Source of the DNA: Sphingomicrobium sediminis
Lineage (GTDB): Bacteria; Pseudomonadota; Alphaproteobacteria; Sphingomonadales; Sphingomonadaceae
DNA length: 64,000 nt
NCBI RefSeq assembly: GCF_023805295.1
Contig: NZ_JAMSHT010000001.1
Coordinates: 310,001-374,000, forward strand
Direction of reading: 5' to 3'
The position numbers were made by a program, and so were the translations under genes. Below the pieces are notes generated by a model that did not search any database, was not told where the DNA came from, and worked only from the letters and a program-made list of their open reading frames with translations. This document shows, piece by piece, positions 32,637-40,924 of the stretch; within the stretch, counting starts at the first letter, position 1; every line of letters starts with the position of its first letter.

Positions 32637-33620
32637 TTACACCTCGTCATAGATCACCTCGAGGCTGGGTTTTTCTTCGAACGTGCCGCCGCGCATGTCG
32701 GCCTGGGTCGCGGGGACGAGCTCGACATTGCCGCCCGTATCTTCCGGGCTGAACAGGCCGAGCAGGCCGTCCTGGTCCAATGGCGTGGGCTGGCGCGGGC
32801 CGGCTTGCTCGACATTGGTGGCGAGTTCTTCGAACAGGCTGCCCCATTCGCCATCAGGCGTGCCGATGATCTGATAATTGGCGGATTTGCGACGAATATC
32901 TTCGTTCGCGGGGATGGCGGTGAGCACCGGAATGTCGACCGCTTCGGCAAAAGCCTGCGCTTCGCCGGTGCCGTCATCCTTGTTCACGATCATGCCGGCG
33001 ACGCCGACATTGCCGCCCATCTTGCGGAAATATTCGACCGCCTTGCAGACATTGTTGGCGACGTAGAGCGACTGAAGGTCGTTCGAGCCGACGACGATCA
33101 CCTTCTGGCACATGTCGCGGGCGATCGGCAGGCCGAAGCCGCCGCACACCACGTCGCCGAGGAAATCGAGCAGGACATAGTCGAAGCCCCATTCGTGGAA
33201 GCCCAGTTTCTCCATCAGCTCGAAGCCGTGGATGATGCCGCGTCCGCCGCAACCGCGGCCCACTTCGGGGCCGCCCAATTCCATTGCGAAGACGCCGTCG
33301 CGCTGGAAGCAGACATCCTCGATGGTGACTTCCTCGCCCGCGAGTTTCTTCTTGGCGCTGGTTTCGATGATGGTCGGGCAGGACTTGCCGCCGAACAGCA
33401 GGCTGGTTGTGTCCGATTTCGGATCGCAGCCGATGAGCAGGACGCGTTTGCCCTGCTGCGCCATCATGTAGGAGAGGTTGGAGAGCGCGAAGCTCTTGCC
33501 CGAGCCGCCCTTGCCGTAGATGGCGATGATCTGCGTTTCCTTGGTGACCTCGCCATCATGGACGGGATCGGGTTCGATCGCGGCTTCATCGCGTAATTTC
33601 TGTGTGTCGACGAGGCTCAT
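32637..33620 (-). CDS. bchX: Chlorophyllide a reductase iron-sulfur ATP-binding subunit X
   Basis: A 327-residue NifH-like reductase. I use the ATG at 33620, which overlaps the bchC stop (ATGA), rather than a TTG four codons upstream. P-loop YGKGGSGKSF at about 35-44; shared-cluster cysteines in EVGRGCGGRG and [11 protein letters not shown]. It donates electrons to BchYZ. Its paralogue BchL is in the other operon. Confidence 0.97.
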   Translation of the reverse strand: MSLVDTQKLRDEAAIEPDPVHDGEVTKETQIIAIYGKGGSGKSFALSNLSYMMAQQGKRVLLIGCDPKSDTTSLLFGGKSCPTIIETSAKKKLAGEEVTIEDVCFQRDGVFAMELGGPEVGRGCGGRGIIHGFELMEKLGFHEWGFDYVLLDFLGDVVCGGFGLPIARDMCQKVIVVGSNDLQSLYVANNVCKAVEYFRKMGGNVGVAGMIVNKDDGTGEAQAFAEAVDIPVLTAIPANEDIRRKSANYQIIGTPDGEWGSLFEELATNVEQAGPRQPTPLDQDGLLGLFSPEDTGGNVELVPATQADMRGGTFEEKPSLEVIYDEV

Positions 33621-34549
33621 GCGGCGCTCCAATCCAAGACCATCTTGAGGCAGTCCGCATCGTTGAAAGCGGCCGGATAGGCTTCGGTCGCTTCTGTGGC
33701 GGGACGGACGTGCGAAATGAGGTTACCGAGCCCGACATCGCCGGCGGCGACGAGCGCGCTCACGGCGGCAAGGTCTTCGGGCTGCCATTCGGCGGCGATA
33801 CGCAGGCGCGCTTCCTTCATGAAAGCGGGTGCGAAGGCGAAGTCGATCCTGTCGGGATAGAAGCCGGCCAGCACGATCTCGCCGCCCTTGGCGAGGCGCA
33901 TGACCAGCTGGTCGACCAGTTCCGCGCTGCCGGACGCATCATAGATGCAGGCATAGTCGCGGCGGTCGTCATCCTTGGGATCGATGATCTTGTAGCCCGA
34001 GCCGCCCTTGCGGCGGTCGGCGCGGGTTTCCCAGACCACGGGGGCAGGGGCGCCGCGCGCAATGGCGAGGCGGGTGATGAGGCGGCCGAGCACGCCATGG
34101 CCGATCACGAGATCGGGCGCGTCGCCGCCGGCGAGCGCATGATAGGCGGTCGCGGCAAGCGCGTGCAGGACGCCGTCAGCGCCCAGCGACTCGGACACGG
34201 GAAGTGCGCGGGCCGAGGGGATGATGACTTGGGAAGCGCTGCCGCCGAACAGGCCACGCGCGCCGTCGAAACAATTGGCGCCGGGCACGAAGACCCACTC
34301 GCCGATCCGGGCCTCCGCATCAGCGCCGGCATCAATGATGCGGCCGACCGATTCATAGCCAGGAACAAGCGGATATCCCATGCCGGGAAATGGCGGCATT
34401 GCGCCGGTCCAGAGCAGTTTCTCCGTCCCCGTGCTGACACCGCTATAATGGATTTGGACGACGACATCTCCGCTGTTTTTGGGCGTCAACTCGACCTGCC
34501 TGAGCGTCATCCGCTCTGGCGCCTCAAGTATGACGGCGGCAGCTTGCAT
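33617..34549 (-). CDS. bchC: Bacteriochlorophyllide a dehydrogenase
   Basis: A 310-residue medium-chain dehydrogenase-like enzyme that oxidises the C3 hydroxyethyl group to acetyl. Conserved: HYSGVSTGTEKLLWTGAMPP, GYESVGRIID and FVPGANCFDGARGLFGG. I choose the ATG at 34549 (start MQAAAVILEAPERM), with a GGGGGA stretch upstream; a GTG at 34618 would add 23 unconserved residues. Two tandem perfect PpsR boxes lie 90-132 bp upstream. It leads the bchCXYZ-pufBALM operon. Confidence 0.95.
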   Translation of the reverse strand: MQAAAVILEAPERMTLRQVELTPKNSGDVVVQIHYSGVSTGTEKLLWTGAMPPFPGMGYPLVPGYESVGRIIDAGADAEARIGEWVFVPGANCFDGARGLFGGSASQVIIPSARALPVSESLGADGVLHALAATAYHALAGGDAPDLVIGHGVLGRLITRLAIARGAPAPVVWETRADRRKGGSGYKIIDPKDDDRRDYACIYDASGSAELVDQLVMRLAKGGEIVLAGFYPDRIDFAFAPAFMKEARLRIAAEWQPEDLAAVSALVAAGDVGLGNLISHVRPATEATEAYPAAFNDADCLKMVLDWSAA

Positions 34550-34638
34550 CGCGTCTATGGTCCCCCTTCCGGGTGCCTCATCCTGTGGGTCTTCCAATGA
34601 AGAAAGCCCCAGCTGCACCCTAGACGAGTATAGCTTAG

Positions 34639-34656
34639 TGTCAATGCAAGTAGACA
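34639..34656. promoter_or_regulatory. PpsR operator, perfect, bchC promoter (proximal)
   Basis: TGTCAATGCAAGTAGACA is a perfect TGT-N12-ACA box. Read leftward its arm gives TTGACA, a -35-like hexamer. It sits in the crtF/bchC gap, 90 bp upstream of the bchC ATG. Confidence 0.85.
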
Positions 34657-34663
34657 GATAAAG

Positions 34664-34681
34664 TGTCAGGCTACTGCGACA
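34664..34681. promoter_or_regulatory. PpsR operator, perfect, bchC promoter (distal)
   Basis: TGTCAGGCTACTGCGACA is a perfect TGTC-N10-GACA box, separated by 7 bp from the proximal box. It overlaps the last codons of crtF. Tandem boxes of this kind allow cooperative binding by PpsR tetramers in Rhodobacter. Confidence 0.85.
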
Positions 34682-35805
34682 ATCAAACTTGTCGCGATGG
34701 GCTGTGGCGGACGGATCAGGCGATGGCGCGCAAAGCCTGCATCGCGCAGCATCTCTCTATATTCGCGCGCGCTGCGCGGGCGTCCCGACCCCATCGCCCA
34801 AAGATAGAGTCCGAAATAGGCGTCACCCATGGCCTTGGCCCCGGGCGTGTCCGCCAGCGGTTCGATGATGAGCAAAGTGCTGCCTTTGGCCATGCTCTCG
34901 CGCACGCGCTGCAACAGGTCGAGGACCGGTGCGTCGTCATGATCGTGGAGAATGCGGGTCAACGATACGAGGTCGTAACCTGACGGGATTTCGTCGTCGA
35001 AGAAGCTGCCGGGGTGGAAGCGGGTGCGCTGCGCCATGCCGGCTTCCTCGAACTGGGCCTTGGCGCGCTCGACCACATCGGGGAGGTCGAAGAGGCCGAG
35101 CTCAAGCTCCGGATTGGCTTGCCCGACCGCGCGCAGGAAGGCGCCCTGGCCGCCGCCCAGGTCGAGCAGGCGGCGATGCCGTGAGAAATCGTAGGCCCCC
35201 ACGGCCTGCTCGGCGACGAGGTGCTGCGATGCGGCCATGAGCTCGGAATAGGCGGCCGTATCGGTGGCCTCGCCTTTGGCGCCGGCATAGGTCCAGAATT
35301 TCGACAGGTTCGTCGGCTCGCGGCGGTTCTTTCGGAAAAGATCGAGCGGATCCGTGAGATCGCGGTACAGGATGCGGTGATGGCGCAGCATGGCGCGCGC
35401 ACCTGCATTGCCGACCAACGCCGCGCCTTGCTCGCCGAGCATCCACCAGCCCGGCGCATATTGTTCGGTAAGGCCGATAGCGCCCGCCGCGCGGAGCAGC
35501 CGATCGGCAGCCTCGGGCTCGAGGCTGCACACCTTTGCTGCGGCCTTCTTGTCGAGTGGCTGTTCGGCCAACGCATCGAGCAACCCGCTCTCCTCCAGGG
35601 CCAAGGTCGCCTGCGAATAGGCAAAGCCCGCAATCAGGTTGAACAGGGAGGCCGCGCGGCGCCGCGCCATGCCGCCAATGCCAGGCAAGGCGGCCATCGC
35701 TTTCTGGAAACCGGGGCGGCCAATGGTGCGATTGCGCCAGGCAATCCAGCGCCGCCGCCAGCTTTCGGGCGGCTGGCCTGATCCTTGGGGTTCTGCCTTT
35801 GCCAT
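34666..35805 (-). CDS. crtF: Demethylspheroidene/demethylrhodopin O-methyltransferase
   Basis: A 379-residue SAM-dependent O-methyltransferase that methylates the C1 hydroxyl of acyclic carotenoids. An N-terminal dimerisation region (SLFNLIAGFAYSQATLALEE) precedes a Rossmann domain with RLLDLGGGQGAFLRAVGQ at about 205-222 and SLTRILHDHDDAPV as motif IV region. The ATG at 35805 begins 1 bp from a perfect PpsR box and has no Shine-Dalgarno sequence. Frames continuing upstream run antisense into crtD and are rejected. Confidence 0.92.
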   Translation of the reverse strand: MAKAEPQGSGQPPESWRRRWIAWRNRTIGRPGFQKAMAALPGIGGMARRRAASLFNLIAGFAYSQATLALEESGLLDALAEQPLDKKAAAKVCSLEPEAADRLLRAAGAIGLTEQYAPGWWMLGEQGAALVGNAGARAMLRHHRILYRDLTDPLDLFRKNRREPTNLSKFWTYAGAKGEATDTAAYSELMAASQHLVAEQAVGAYDFSRHRRLLDLGGGQGAFLRAVGQANPELELGLFDLPDVVERAKAQFEEAGMAQRTRFHPGSFFDDEIPSGYDLVSLTRILHDHDDAPVLDLLQRVRESMAKGSTLLIIEPLADTPGAKAMGDAYFGLYLWAMGSGRPRSAREYREMLRDAGFARHRLIRPPQPIATSLIVAVA

Positions 35806-35806
35806 C

Positions 35807-35824
35807 TGTCCAACTAACTGGACA
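35807..35824. promoter_or_regulatory. PpsR operator, perfect, between crtF and crtD
   Basis: TGTCCAACTAACTGGACA is a perfect, highly symmetric TGT-N12-ACA box centred between the divergent genes. It touches the crtF start codon (35805) and lies 43 bp from the preferred crtD start. One box may repress both genes. Confidence 0.85.
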
Positions 35825-35866
35825 GTTGATATGGTAAGGTCAATCCAAACAGGCGAAAGGGGTCGC

Positions 35867-37426
35867 GTGCAGGACAGGGTCGTCGTCATCGGCGCCGGGA
35901 TCGGCGGGCTGGCCAGTGCGGCGCTGCTGGCCGCGCGCGGAATGGACGTGACCCTCGTCGAAAAGGAAGAAATGGTCGGCGGTAAAGCCCGCCGCGTCGA
36001 AGTGGATGGCCGCGCGATCGATGCGGGTCCGACCGTCTTCACCATGCGCGAGGTGTTCGACGATATCTTCCAAGCCTGCGGGGCGGAGCTCGATGATTTC
36101 GTATCGGTCCGGCGCGCTGACATTCTCGCTCGCCATGCCTGGAGCGGCGATGCGCATCTCGACCTGCATGCCGATCCGCAGCGCAGCGAGGACGCCATTG
36201 GCGACTTTGCCGGCGCTGATGCAGCAAAAGGCTATCGCGCCTTCAGCAAGCATACGCGCGAAATGTACGAGACGCTGGAGTCGACCTTCCTCAAGGCCGG
36301 GCATGCCCGCACGCCCTTGCCGCTGGTCTGGCGGATCGGGCCGACGCGGCTGCGCGCGCAAATGTCGATCCGGCCTTTCCAGAAGATGTGGTCCGCGCTC
36401 GGGCGCTTTTTCCCCGATCCGCGACTGCGGCAATTGTTCGGGCGCTATGCGACCTATTGCGGCTCCTCGCCATTTGATGCGCCGGCAACGCTGATGCTCA
36501 TTGCCCATGTCGAGGCGCGCGGCGTGTGGCTGATCGAGGGCGGCATGCAGGCGCTGGCCGAGGCGATGCGCAACCTTGCCGAAGGGCAGGGGGCGAAGGT
36601 CAGGACAGGCGAGGCGGTTGCGCGGATCGAAATTGCTGAGGGCAAGGCCTCGGGCGTCATCCTCGAAAGCGGCGAGCGCATCGCGGCGACACAGGTCGTT
36701 TGCAACGCCGATCCTTCGGCAATTGGCTCTGGATTATTCGGTGAAGATGCGGCGCGCGCTGTCCCGGCTGTGCCACCCGCCAAGCGGTCGCTTTCGGCCT
36801 ATGTCTGGCTGGCCCATGCCGAAACGTCGGGCTTCCCGCTCGCCCGCCACAACGTGCTTTTCTCGCCCGATTATCCCGCCGAATTTGCGGACATTTCGGC
36901 CGGACGGACACCCCAAGACCCCACCGCTTATGTCTGCGCGCAGAACCGTGACGCCTGCGATGGCGCGGCCCCCTATTCACGCGAACGATTGCAGATCATC
37001 GTCAATGCACCCGCGACCGGCGACCGCCGCGCGGCGACACCTGAGGAGATGGATAGATGCACAAGCGCCATGAGACGCAGCCTGGAGCGCTGCGGGCTGT
37101 CGCTGGAGCAGGACATGCCGCACCGGCTGGTCACGCCGGATCAGTGGGAACGTCTGTTTCCGTCGACGGGTGGAGCCCTTTATGGACGGGCCTCGCACGG
37201 GTGGGCGGCAAGCTTCCGGCGCCAGGGCCCCAGGACACGGATCCCTGGGCTCTATTGCGCGGGCGGGGCGACCCATCCGGGCGCGGGGGTGCCGATGGCC
37301 GCCTTGTCCGGGCAGCTGGCGGCACGCACGCTGATGTCCGACCGCGCTTCGATGTCCCGGTCGCACCCGGTGGCTACCAATGGTGGTATGTCGATGCCAT
37401 CAGCGAGGACCAGCGCCACGGGCTGA
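35867..37426 (+). CDS. crtD: Hydroxyneurosporene/1-hydroxycarotenoid 3,4-desaturase
   Basis: A 519-residue FAD-dependent desaturase. Preferred start is the GTG at 35867 with GAAAGGGG upstream, giving VQDRVVVIGAGIGGLASAAL with the dinucleotide-binding motif at once; an ATG at 35831 is in frame but has no ribosome site. Other motifs: VGGKARRVEVDGRAIDAGPT, VWLIEGGMQALAEAM and YCAGGATHPGAGVPMAALSG near the C-terminus. The frame continues about 30 codons past the conserved end and overlaps crtC, in a low-complexity Ser/Thr/Met tail. See the crtD/crtC finding. Confidence 0.93.
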   Translation: MQDRVVVIGAGIGGLASAALLAARGMDVTLVEKEEMVGGKARRVEVDGRAIDAGPTVFTMREVFDDIFQACGAELDDFVSVRRADILARHAWSGDAHLDLHADPQRSEDAIGDFAGADAAKGYRAFSKHTREMYETLESTFLKAGHARTPLPLVWRIGPTRLRAQMSIRPFQKMWSALGRFFPDPRLRQLFGRYATYCGSSPFDAPATLMLIAHVEARGVWLIEGGMQALAEAMRNLAEGQGAKVRTGEAVARIEIAEGKASGVILESGERIAATQVVCNADPSAIGSGLFGEDAARAVPAVPPAKRSLSAYVWLAHAETSGFPLARHNVLFSPDYPAEFADISAGRTPQDPTAYVCAQNRDACDGAAPYSRERLQIIVNAPATGDRRAATPEEMDRCTSAMRRSLERCGLSLEQDMPHRLVTPDQWERLFPSTGGALYGRASHGWAASFRRQGPRTRIPGLYCAGGATHPGAGVPMAALSGQLAARTLMSDRASMSRSHPVATNGGMSMPSARTSATG

Positions 37427-38265
37427 CAATCATCGCTTTCCTGGGCAGCGTCTTCTCGCCTTATTATAAGTCGAGCGGGCGGCATGACCCGATCGATCAT
37501 AGCGCTCTCAACGTCGCGCTGTACGGGCCCAAGGCGCGCTGGGCGATGACCGAGCGACCGCGCGGCAATGTGGCGCGCGAAGCGGATACGCTGGCGATCG
37601 GGCCCAGCCAGGTCCATTGGACCGGCGACCATCTCGAAATCCTGATCGAGGAACGCGACAAGCGCCTGTTCAATCCGTGGCAGCGTCCTGTGCGCGGCGT
37701 CGTTCGGCTGTTTCCCGAAATGCTCAATCCGACCCCGTTCGCGCTCGATCCGGAGGGGCGGCATCATTGGCATTGCTTTGCACCGCGCGCGCGGATCGAG
37801 GTGGAAATGACCGAGCCGGGGCTGAGCTGGCGCGGCCATGCCTATTTCGATTCCAACAGTGGCGTGGAGTCGCTCGAGGAGGGGTTTCGCCAGTGGCATT
37901 GGTCGCGCGCGCATCGCGGCAGTGAGGCGGTGGTCTGTTACGAGGGCACGCGCCGCGACGGGTCGCCTTTCGCCAGCACCTTGCGCTTCGATGCGGCAGG
38001 CAATGCGCGCGAGGCCGAATTGCCACCCGTCGCGCCGCTGTCGTCGACCGGCTGGTTGGTCGAGCGCAAGACACGCGCCGATCGCGGCCATGCGAGCGTC
38101 CTAAAGACATGGGAAAATGCGCCATTCTACGCGCGCTCGACCATCGGGGCACGGCTCTATGGCGAGCCGGTGGTCATGGTACAGGAAAGCCTCGACCTCG
38201 ACCGCTTCGCCTCACCGGTCGTCCAGTTCATGCTCCCCTATCGCATGCCCCGCCACGCGGTCTGA
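37255..38265 (+). CDS. crtC: Acyclic carotenoid 1,2-hydratase; start uncertain
   Basis: The conserved protein starts at about 37345 (RPRFDVPVAPGGYQWWYVDA) and continues with LTIIAFLGSVFSPYYK, NVALYGPKARWAMTERPRG and HWTGDHLEILIEERD, all CrtC features. CrtC adds water across the terminal double bond of acyclic carotenoids. No ATG, GTG or TTG lies within 80 bp upstream in this frame; the nearest are a TTG at 37255 and a GTG at 37201, both inside crtD. I give the TTG as a nominal start. The 3' end overlaps orf58 (opposite strand) by 54 bp. Confidence 0.85.
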   Translation: MRGRGDPSGRGGADGRLVRAAGGTHADVRPRFDVPVAPGGYQWWYVDAISEDQRHGLTIIAFLGSVFSPYYKSSGRHDPIDHSALNVALYGPKARWAMTERPRGNVAREADTLAIGPSQVHWTGDHLEILIEERDKRLFNPWQRPVRGVVRLFPEMLNPTPFALDPEGRHHWHCFAPRARIEVEMTEPGLSWRGHAYFDSNSGVESLEEGFRQWHWSRAHRGSEAVVCYEGTRRDGSPFASTLRFDAAGNAREAELPPVAPLSSTGWLVERKTRADRGHASVLKTWENAPFYARSTIGARLYGEPVVMVQESLDLDRFASPVVQFMLPYRMPRHAV

Positions 38266-38388
38266 GCGGGCTTTCTCCTCGCGGTCGCGCTTGATCTCGC
38301 GATTGACTGACCAGAGCTGCCAGCCGCCGAAGCCGAACGCGATGACGGCGACGAAAATGATTTCGATGAGGCCTGCATATTCTCTCAT
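38212..38388 (-). CDS. Small single-pass membrane protein (orf58) coupled to bchO
   Basis: A 58-residue protein translated by hand from an ATG at 38388 to a TGA at 38212. It starts MREYAGLIEIIFVAVIAFGF, one membrane helix (about 7-25), then a highly charged tail (NREIKRDREEKARSDR) and ends GHAIGEHELDDR. The ATG overlaps the bchO stop as ATGA, so it belongs to bchI-D-O. The last 54 bp are antisense to the 3' end of crtC. I recall small genes with a similar LDDR ending near bchO in other alphaproteobacteria, but cannot confirm it; function unknown. Confidence 0.75.
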   Translation of the reverse strand: MREYAGLIEIIFVAVIAFGFGGWQLWSVNREIKRDREEKARSDRVAGHAIGEHELDDR

Positions 38389-39251
38389 TGGAGCGCGCTT
38401 TCGATTAGTTCGGCGGCAAGGTCCGGGCGTTCCTCATGGGCGATGTGGCCGAGCCCGGTGAGGATTTCGAGGCGGCAGTCAGGCAGCGCCTTGCAGGCAT
38501 CGCGGACCGCCGACATGGGCACCGCGCGATCGCGGTCGCCATGGACGAGCAATACGGGCACGCCGATCTCGCCGAGGCGGCGATTGAGCCCGGCAAGGTC
38601 CCAGTCCGCCATCATCGCCAATGCGCCTTTGCAGTGCGCGCTGTTTCCAAGAAGCCGCGCATAGAGGCGACGCCCGGCCGCATCGATTTCGGAGCCGGTG
38701 GCGCGGCGGATGAAGCGGTCGGCCTCGCCCGGGAAGCGGGTCATTCCGGAAAAGATGCGCGGCACGAGCGGATTGACGAAGAGCAGCTTAGCGAGCGCCG
38801 GAAACAGGAATTCGGCGGGGCCGGCGAAGGGGCTGAGGGCAGGGCCGAAACCGACCACAGGCGCGTCGACATGACCGGCGAGCACGAGCTGCAGCGCAAT
38901 GGCCGCGCCGGCCGAGTGGCCGACCAACAAGTCGGGCTCGACGTCCATTTCTTCAAGCAGGAGTGCAATGGCGCTGCCCATCGCGTCGAGCGAGCGGTTC
39001 CGGACACGGTGGCTGTCGGTGAAGGCATGGCCCGGCAGGTCGAGCGCGATGACGCGGTGTGTCTTGGCCAGCAGCGGCGCGATGTCGCGCCAGCTATGCG
39101 TGGAAGCGCCGGTGCCGTGAAGCAGCAGGATAGTCTTGCCTGCGCCCATTTCCTGGACATGCCAGTCGATCCCGCCGGCCTTGACGAAGCGGCTGGCAAT
39201 GCGATGCGGCCAGTCGGCGCCGTCGCTGGCCCAGTCGAGCGGCGCGCTCAT
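38385..39251 (-). CDS. bchO: Alpha/beta hydrolase BchO (Mg-chelatase associated)
   Basis: A 288-residue alpha/beta hydrolase. Oxyanion motif LLLHGTGASTHSWRD near 43-57, nucleophile elbow VGHSAGAAIALQL near 107-119, and the late HIAHEERPDL region that should hold the catalytic His. BchO is always linked to bchID and is suggested to act at the Mg-chelatase step; substrate unknown. Start overlaps bchD stop, stop overlaps orf58 start (both ATGA). Confidence 0.93.
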   Translation of the reverse strand: MSAPLDWASDGADWPHRIASRFVKAGGIDWHVQEMGAGKTILLLHGTGASTHSWRDIAPLLAKTHRVIALDLPGHAFTDSHRVRNRSLDAMGSAIALLLEEMDVEPDLLVGHSAGAAIALQLVLAGHVDAPVVGFGPALSPFAGPAEFLFPALAKLLFVNPLVPRIFSGMTRFPGEADRFIRRATGSEIDAAGRRLYARLLGNSAHCKGALAMMADWDLAGLNRRLGEIGVPVLLVHGDRDRAVPMSAVRDACKALPDCRLEILTGLGHIAHEERPDLAAELIESALQ

Positions 39252-40924
39252 GGCCGGGACGCGCTCTGACGCGCGGCGTCGGCTGCGTCATGCAGCGCCG
39301 CAGCATCGGCATGGGGAAGCGCGAGAAATCCGGCCTGCATCCATTTGGCGAGCGCAGCGGCATCCTTGCCGGGGCGCGGCGAGATCTCGATGACGAGCGC
39401 ATCGAAGCCGCGCGCCCCGAGGATCTTGGCGGCGCTCTCGGCATCCTCACCGGCCTGCCCGCGGCCGGGCGCACCATCGGCGGCGATATTGGCGCGTCCG
39501 TCGGTGAGGAAGAGGAGGAACGGGGTCTGGCCGTTCTGGCGCGCGCGGTCGGCAAGCTCGGTCGCCATGCGGATGCCGGAGGCCAAGGGTGTGCCGCCAC
39601 CGCCGGGCAATTCGGCCAGCGCCCGACGCGCGCGGGTGAGCGAGCGGGTGGGGGGCAGCAGCAATTCGGCGCCCTTGCCGCGAAAAGCGATGAGCGCGAC
39701 TTCGCTGCGCGTCACATAGGCCTGGGCCAGCATCAGTTCGACCGCACCCTTGGCCTCAGCGAGGCGGGCCAATGCGGCCGAGCCAGAAGCGTCGACACAG
39801 AAGATGGTGAGGCTGCGCGCACGTTGTTCGAAGCGGCGGATGCGCAGGTCGTCCTTGCGGACCTGAACCCGGCCATGCTGGGCCTCGCGGCGGCGCAGCG
39901 GCTGCCACGGGATGGCTGCGCGCAACGTGTCGACCAATGCGATACGTGCGCCGCGTCCGGGCGCGCCGGGGCGCGGCGGGCGCGGGCGACCGCCGGTCAG
40001 CGAATGGCGTTTGCGTCCCGCACCCTGGCCCTGGCCGCCGCGCTGGATCGTCCCGGCAGCGATGCGGGCGAGGATGTCGGGAGGAATGGACGCTGTGGCG
40101 GCTTGGAGGACGCGGTCTTCGAGCGTCGACGGCTGTTGTTCCTCGATGCCGTCGTCCGACCGATCGCCTTGCTCGTCCTCGGGCGGTGGCGGCGGTTCGG
40201 GTTCGGCTTCGGGAAATTGTGTCGCGCGCGGTGCAAGGACGAGGCGCGCGGCCACTTCCAGATCCTTCTCGTCGACGGACTTTCGCCTCTTGAGCGCGGC
40301 ATGCGCTCGTGCCGTTGCGACGGCGAAGATGGGCGCACGCAGGGAGGCGATCCCCAGCATAGAAGCGATCCGGGCGAGGGCCGCCAGTTGGGTGTCGTCC
40401 AAGGGGGCGACCTCATCCAAGGCGTCGGCCTTGCCCTTGGGCATCGCGGTCGCATCGAGCTTGGACAGGCCGGAAAGATCGCAATGCAGGGCGACGCGTT
40501 CGCGCAAGGCGACGGACGGGGCTTCGTCGGGTTCGATCCCGTCGTCGAGCAGCACTAGGCCGATATCGGCGCCGCCATCTATGGCCTGAGCAATCTTGCC
40601 GGCAATGCCGTCGGATAAGCGCTCGGCCATCGCGATGAGGATGGTGTCGCCACGGGCGCGATCGATCAGGCCCTGTTGGTGGACGGTCTTGCCCGCAGCG
40701 AGGCTGGCGGCGAGGTCGGTCCCGCCCAGCAGCCGCTCATCGTCGATGTTGAGCGGGAGGCGACGCACGTCCGTTTTCTCGAGCAATTGCTCGACCACGA
40801 GATCACGCGCCGGGCCGTGGCCGCGCAGGACGATGCCACCCAATTGGCGCGGGGCGATGAGGTAGAGGCGAAGGGCCAGCAGCGCATCGGCCAGCGGATC
40901 GACGCTGCCCGGCGCCGGGTTCAT
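39248..40924 (-). CDS. bchD: Magnesium chelatase subunit D
   Basis: A 558-residue subunit of the AAA+ Mg-chelatase motor. The N-terminal AAA-like domain (1-235) lacks a good Walker A, as in other BchD. A Pro/acidic linker (EAEPEPPPPPEDEQGD) leads to the C-terminal von Willebrand A domain, with MIDAS residues in FCVDASGSAALARLAEAKG and FLLFLTDGRANIAADG. It forms the platform for BchI hexamers. Start overlaps bchI stop as ATGA. Confidence 0.95.
   Translation of the reverse strand: MNPAPGSVDPLADALLALRLYLIAPRQLGGIVLRGHGPARDLVVEQLLEKTDVRRLPLNIDDERLLGGTDLAASLAAGKTVHQQGLIDRARGDTILIAMAERLSDGIAGKIAQAIDGGADIGLVLLDDGIEPDEAPSVALRERVALHCDLSGLSKLDATAMPKGKADALDEVAPLDDTQLAALARIASMLGIASLRAPIFAVATARAHAALKRRKSVDEKDLEVAARLVLAPRATQFPEAEPEPPPPPEDEQGDRSDDGIEEQQPSTLEDRVLQAATASIPPDILARIAAGTIQRGGQGQGAGRKRHSLTGGRPRPPRPGAPGRGARIALVDTLRAAIPWQPLRRREAQHGRVQVRKDDLRIRRFEQRARSLTIFCVDASGSAALARLAEAKGAVELMLAQAYVTRSEVALIAFRGKGAELLLPPTRSLTRARRALAELPGGGGTPLASGIRMATELADRARQNGQTPFLLFLTDGRANIAADGAPGRGQAGEDAESAAKILGARGFDALVIEISPRPGKDAAALAKWMQAGFLALPHADAAALHDAADAARQSASRP

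Noticed and set aside
31833..33596. A long + strand frame (about 587 codons) antisense to bchX/bchY
   Set aside because: Antisense to two conserved nitrogenase-like subunits; no recognisable domain.
38436..39269. A 277-codon + strand frame opposite bchO
   Set aside because: bchO has a complete hydrolase motif set; the opposite frame is a shadow.
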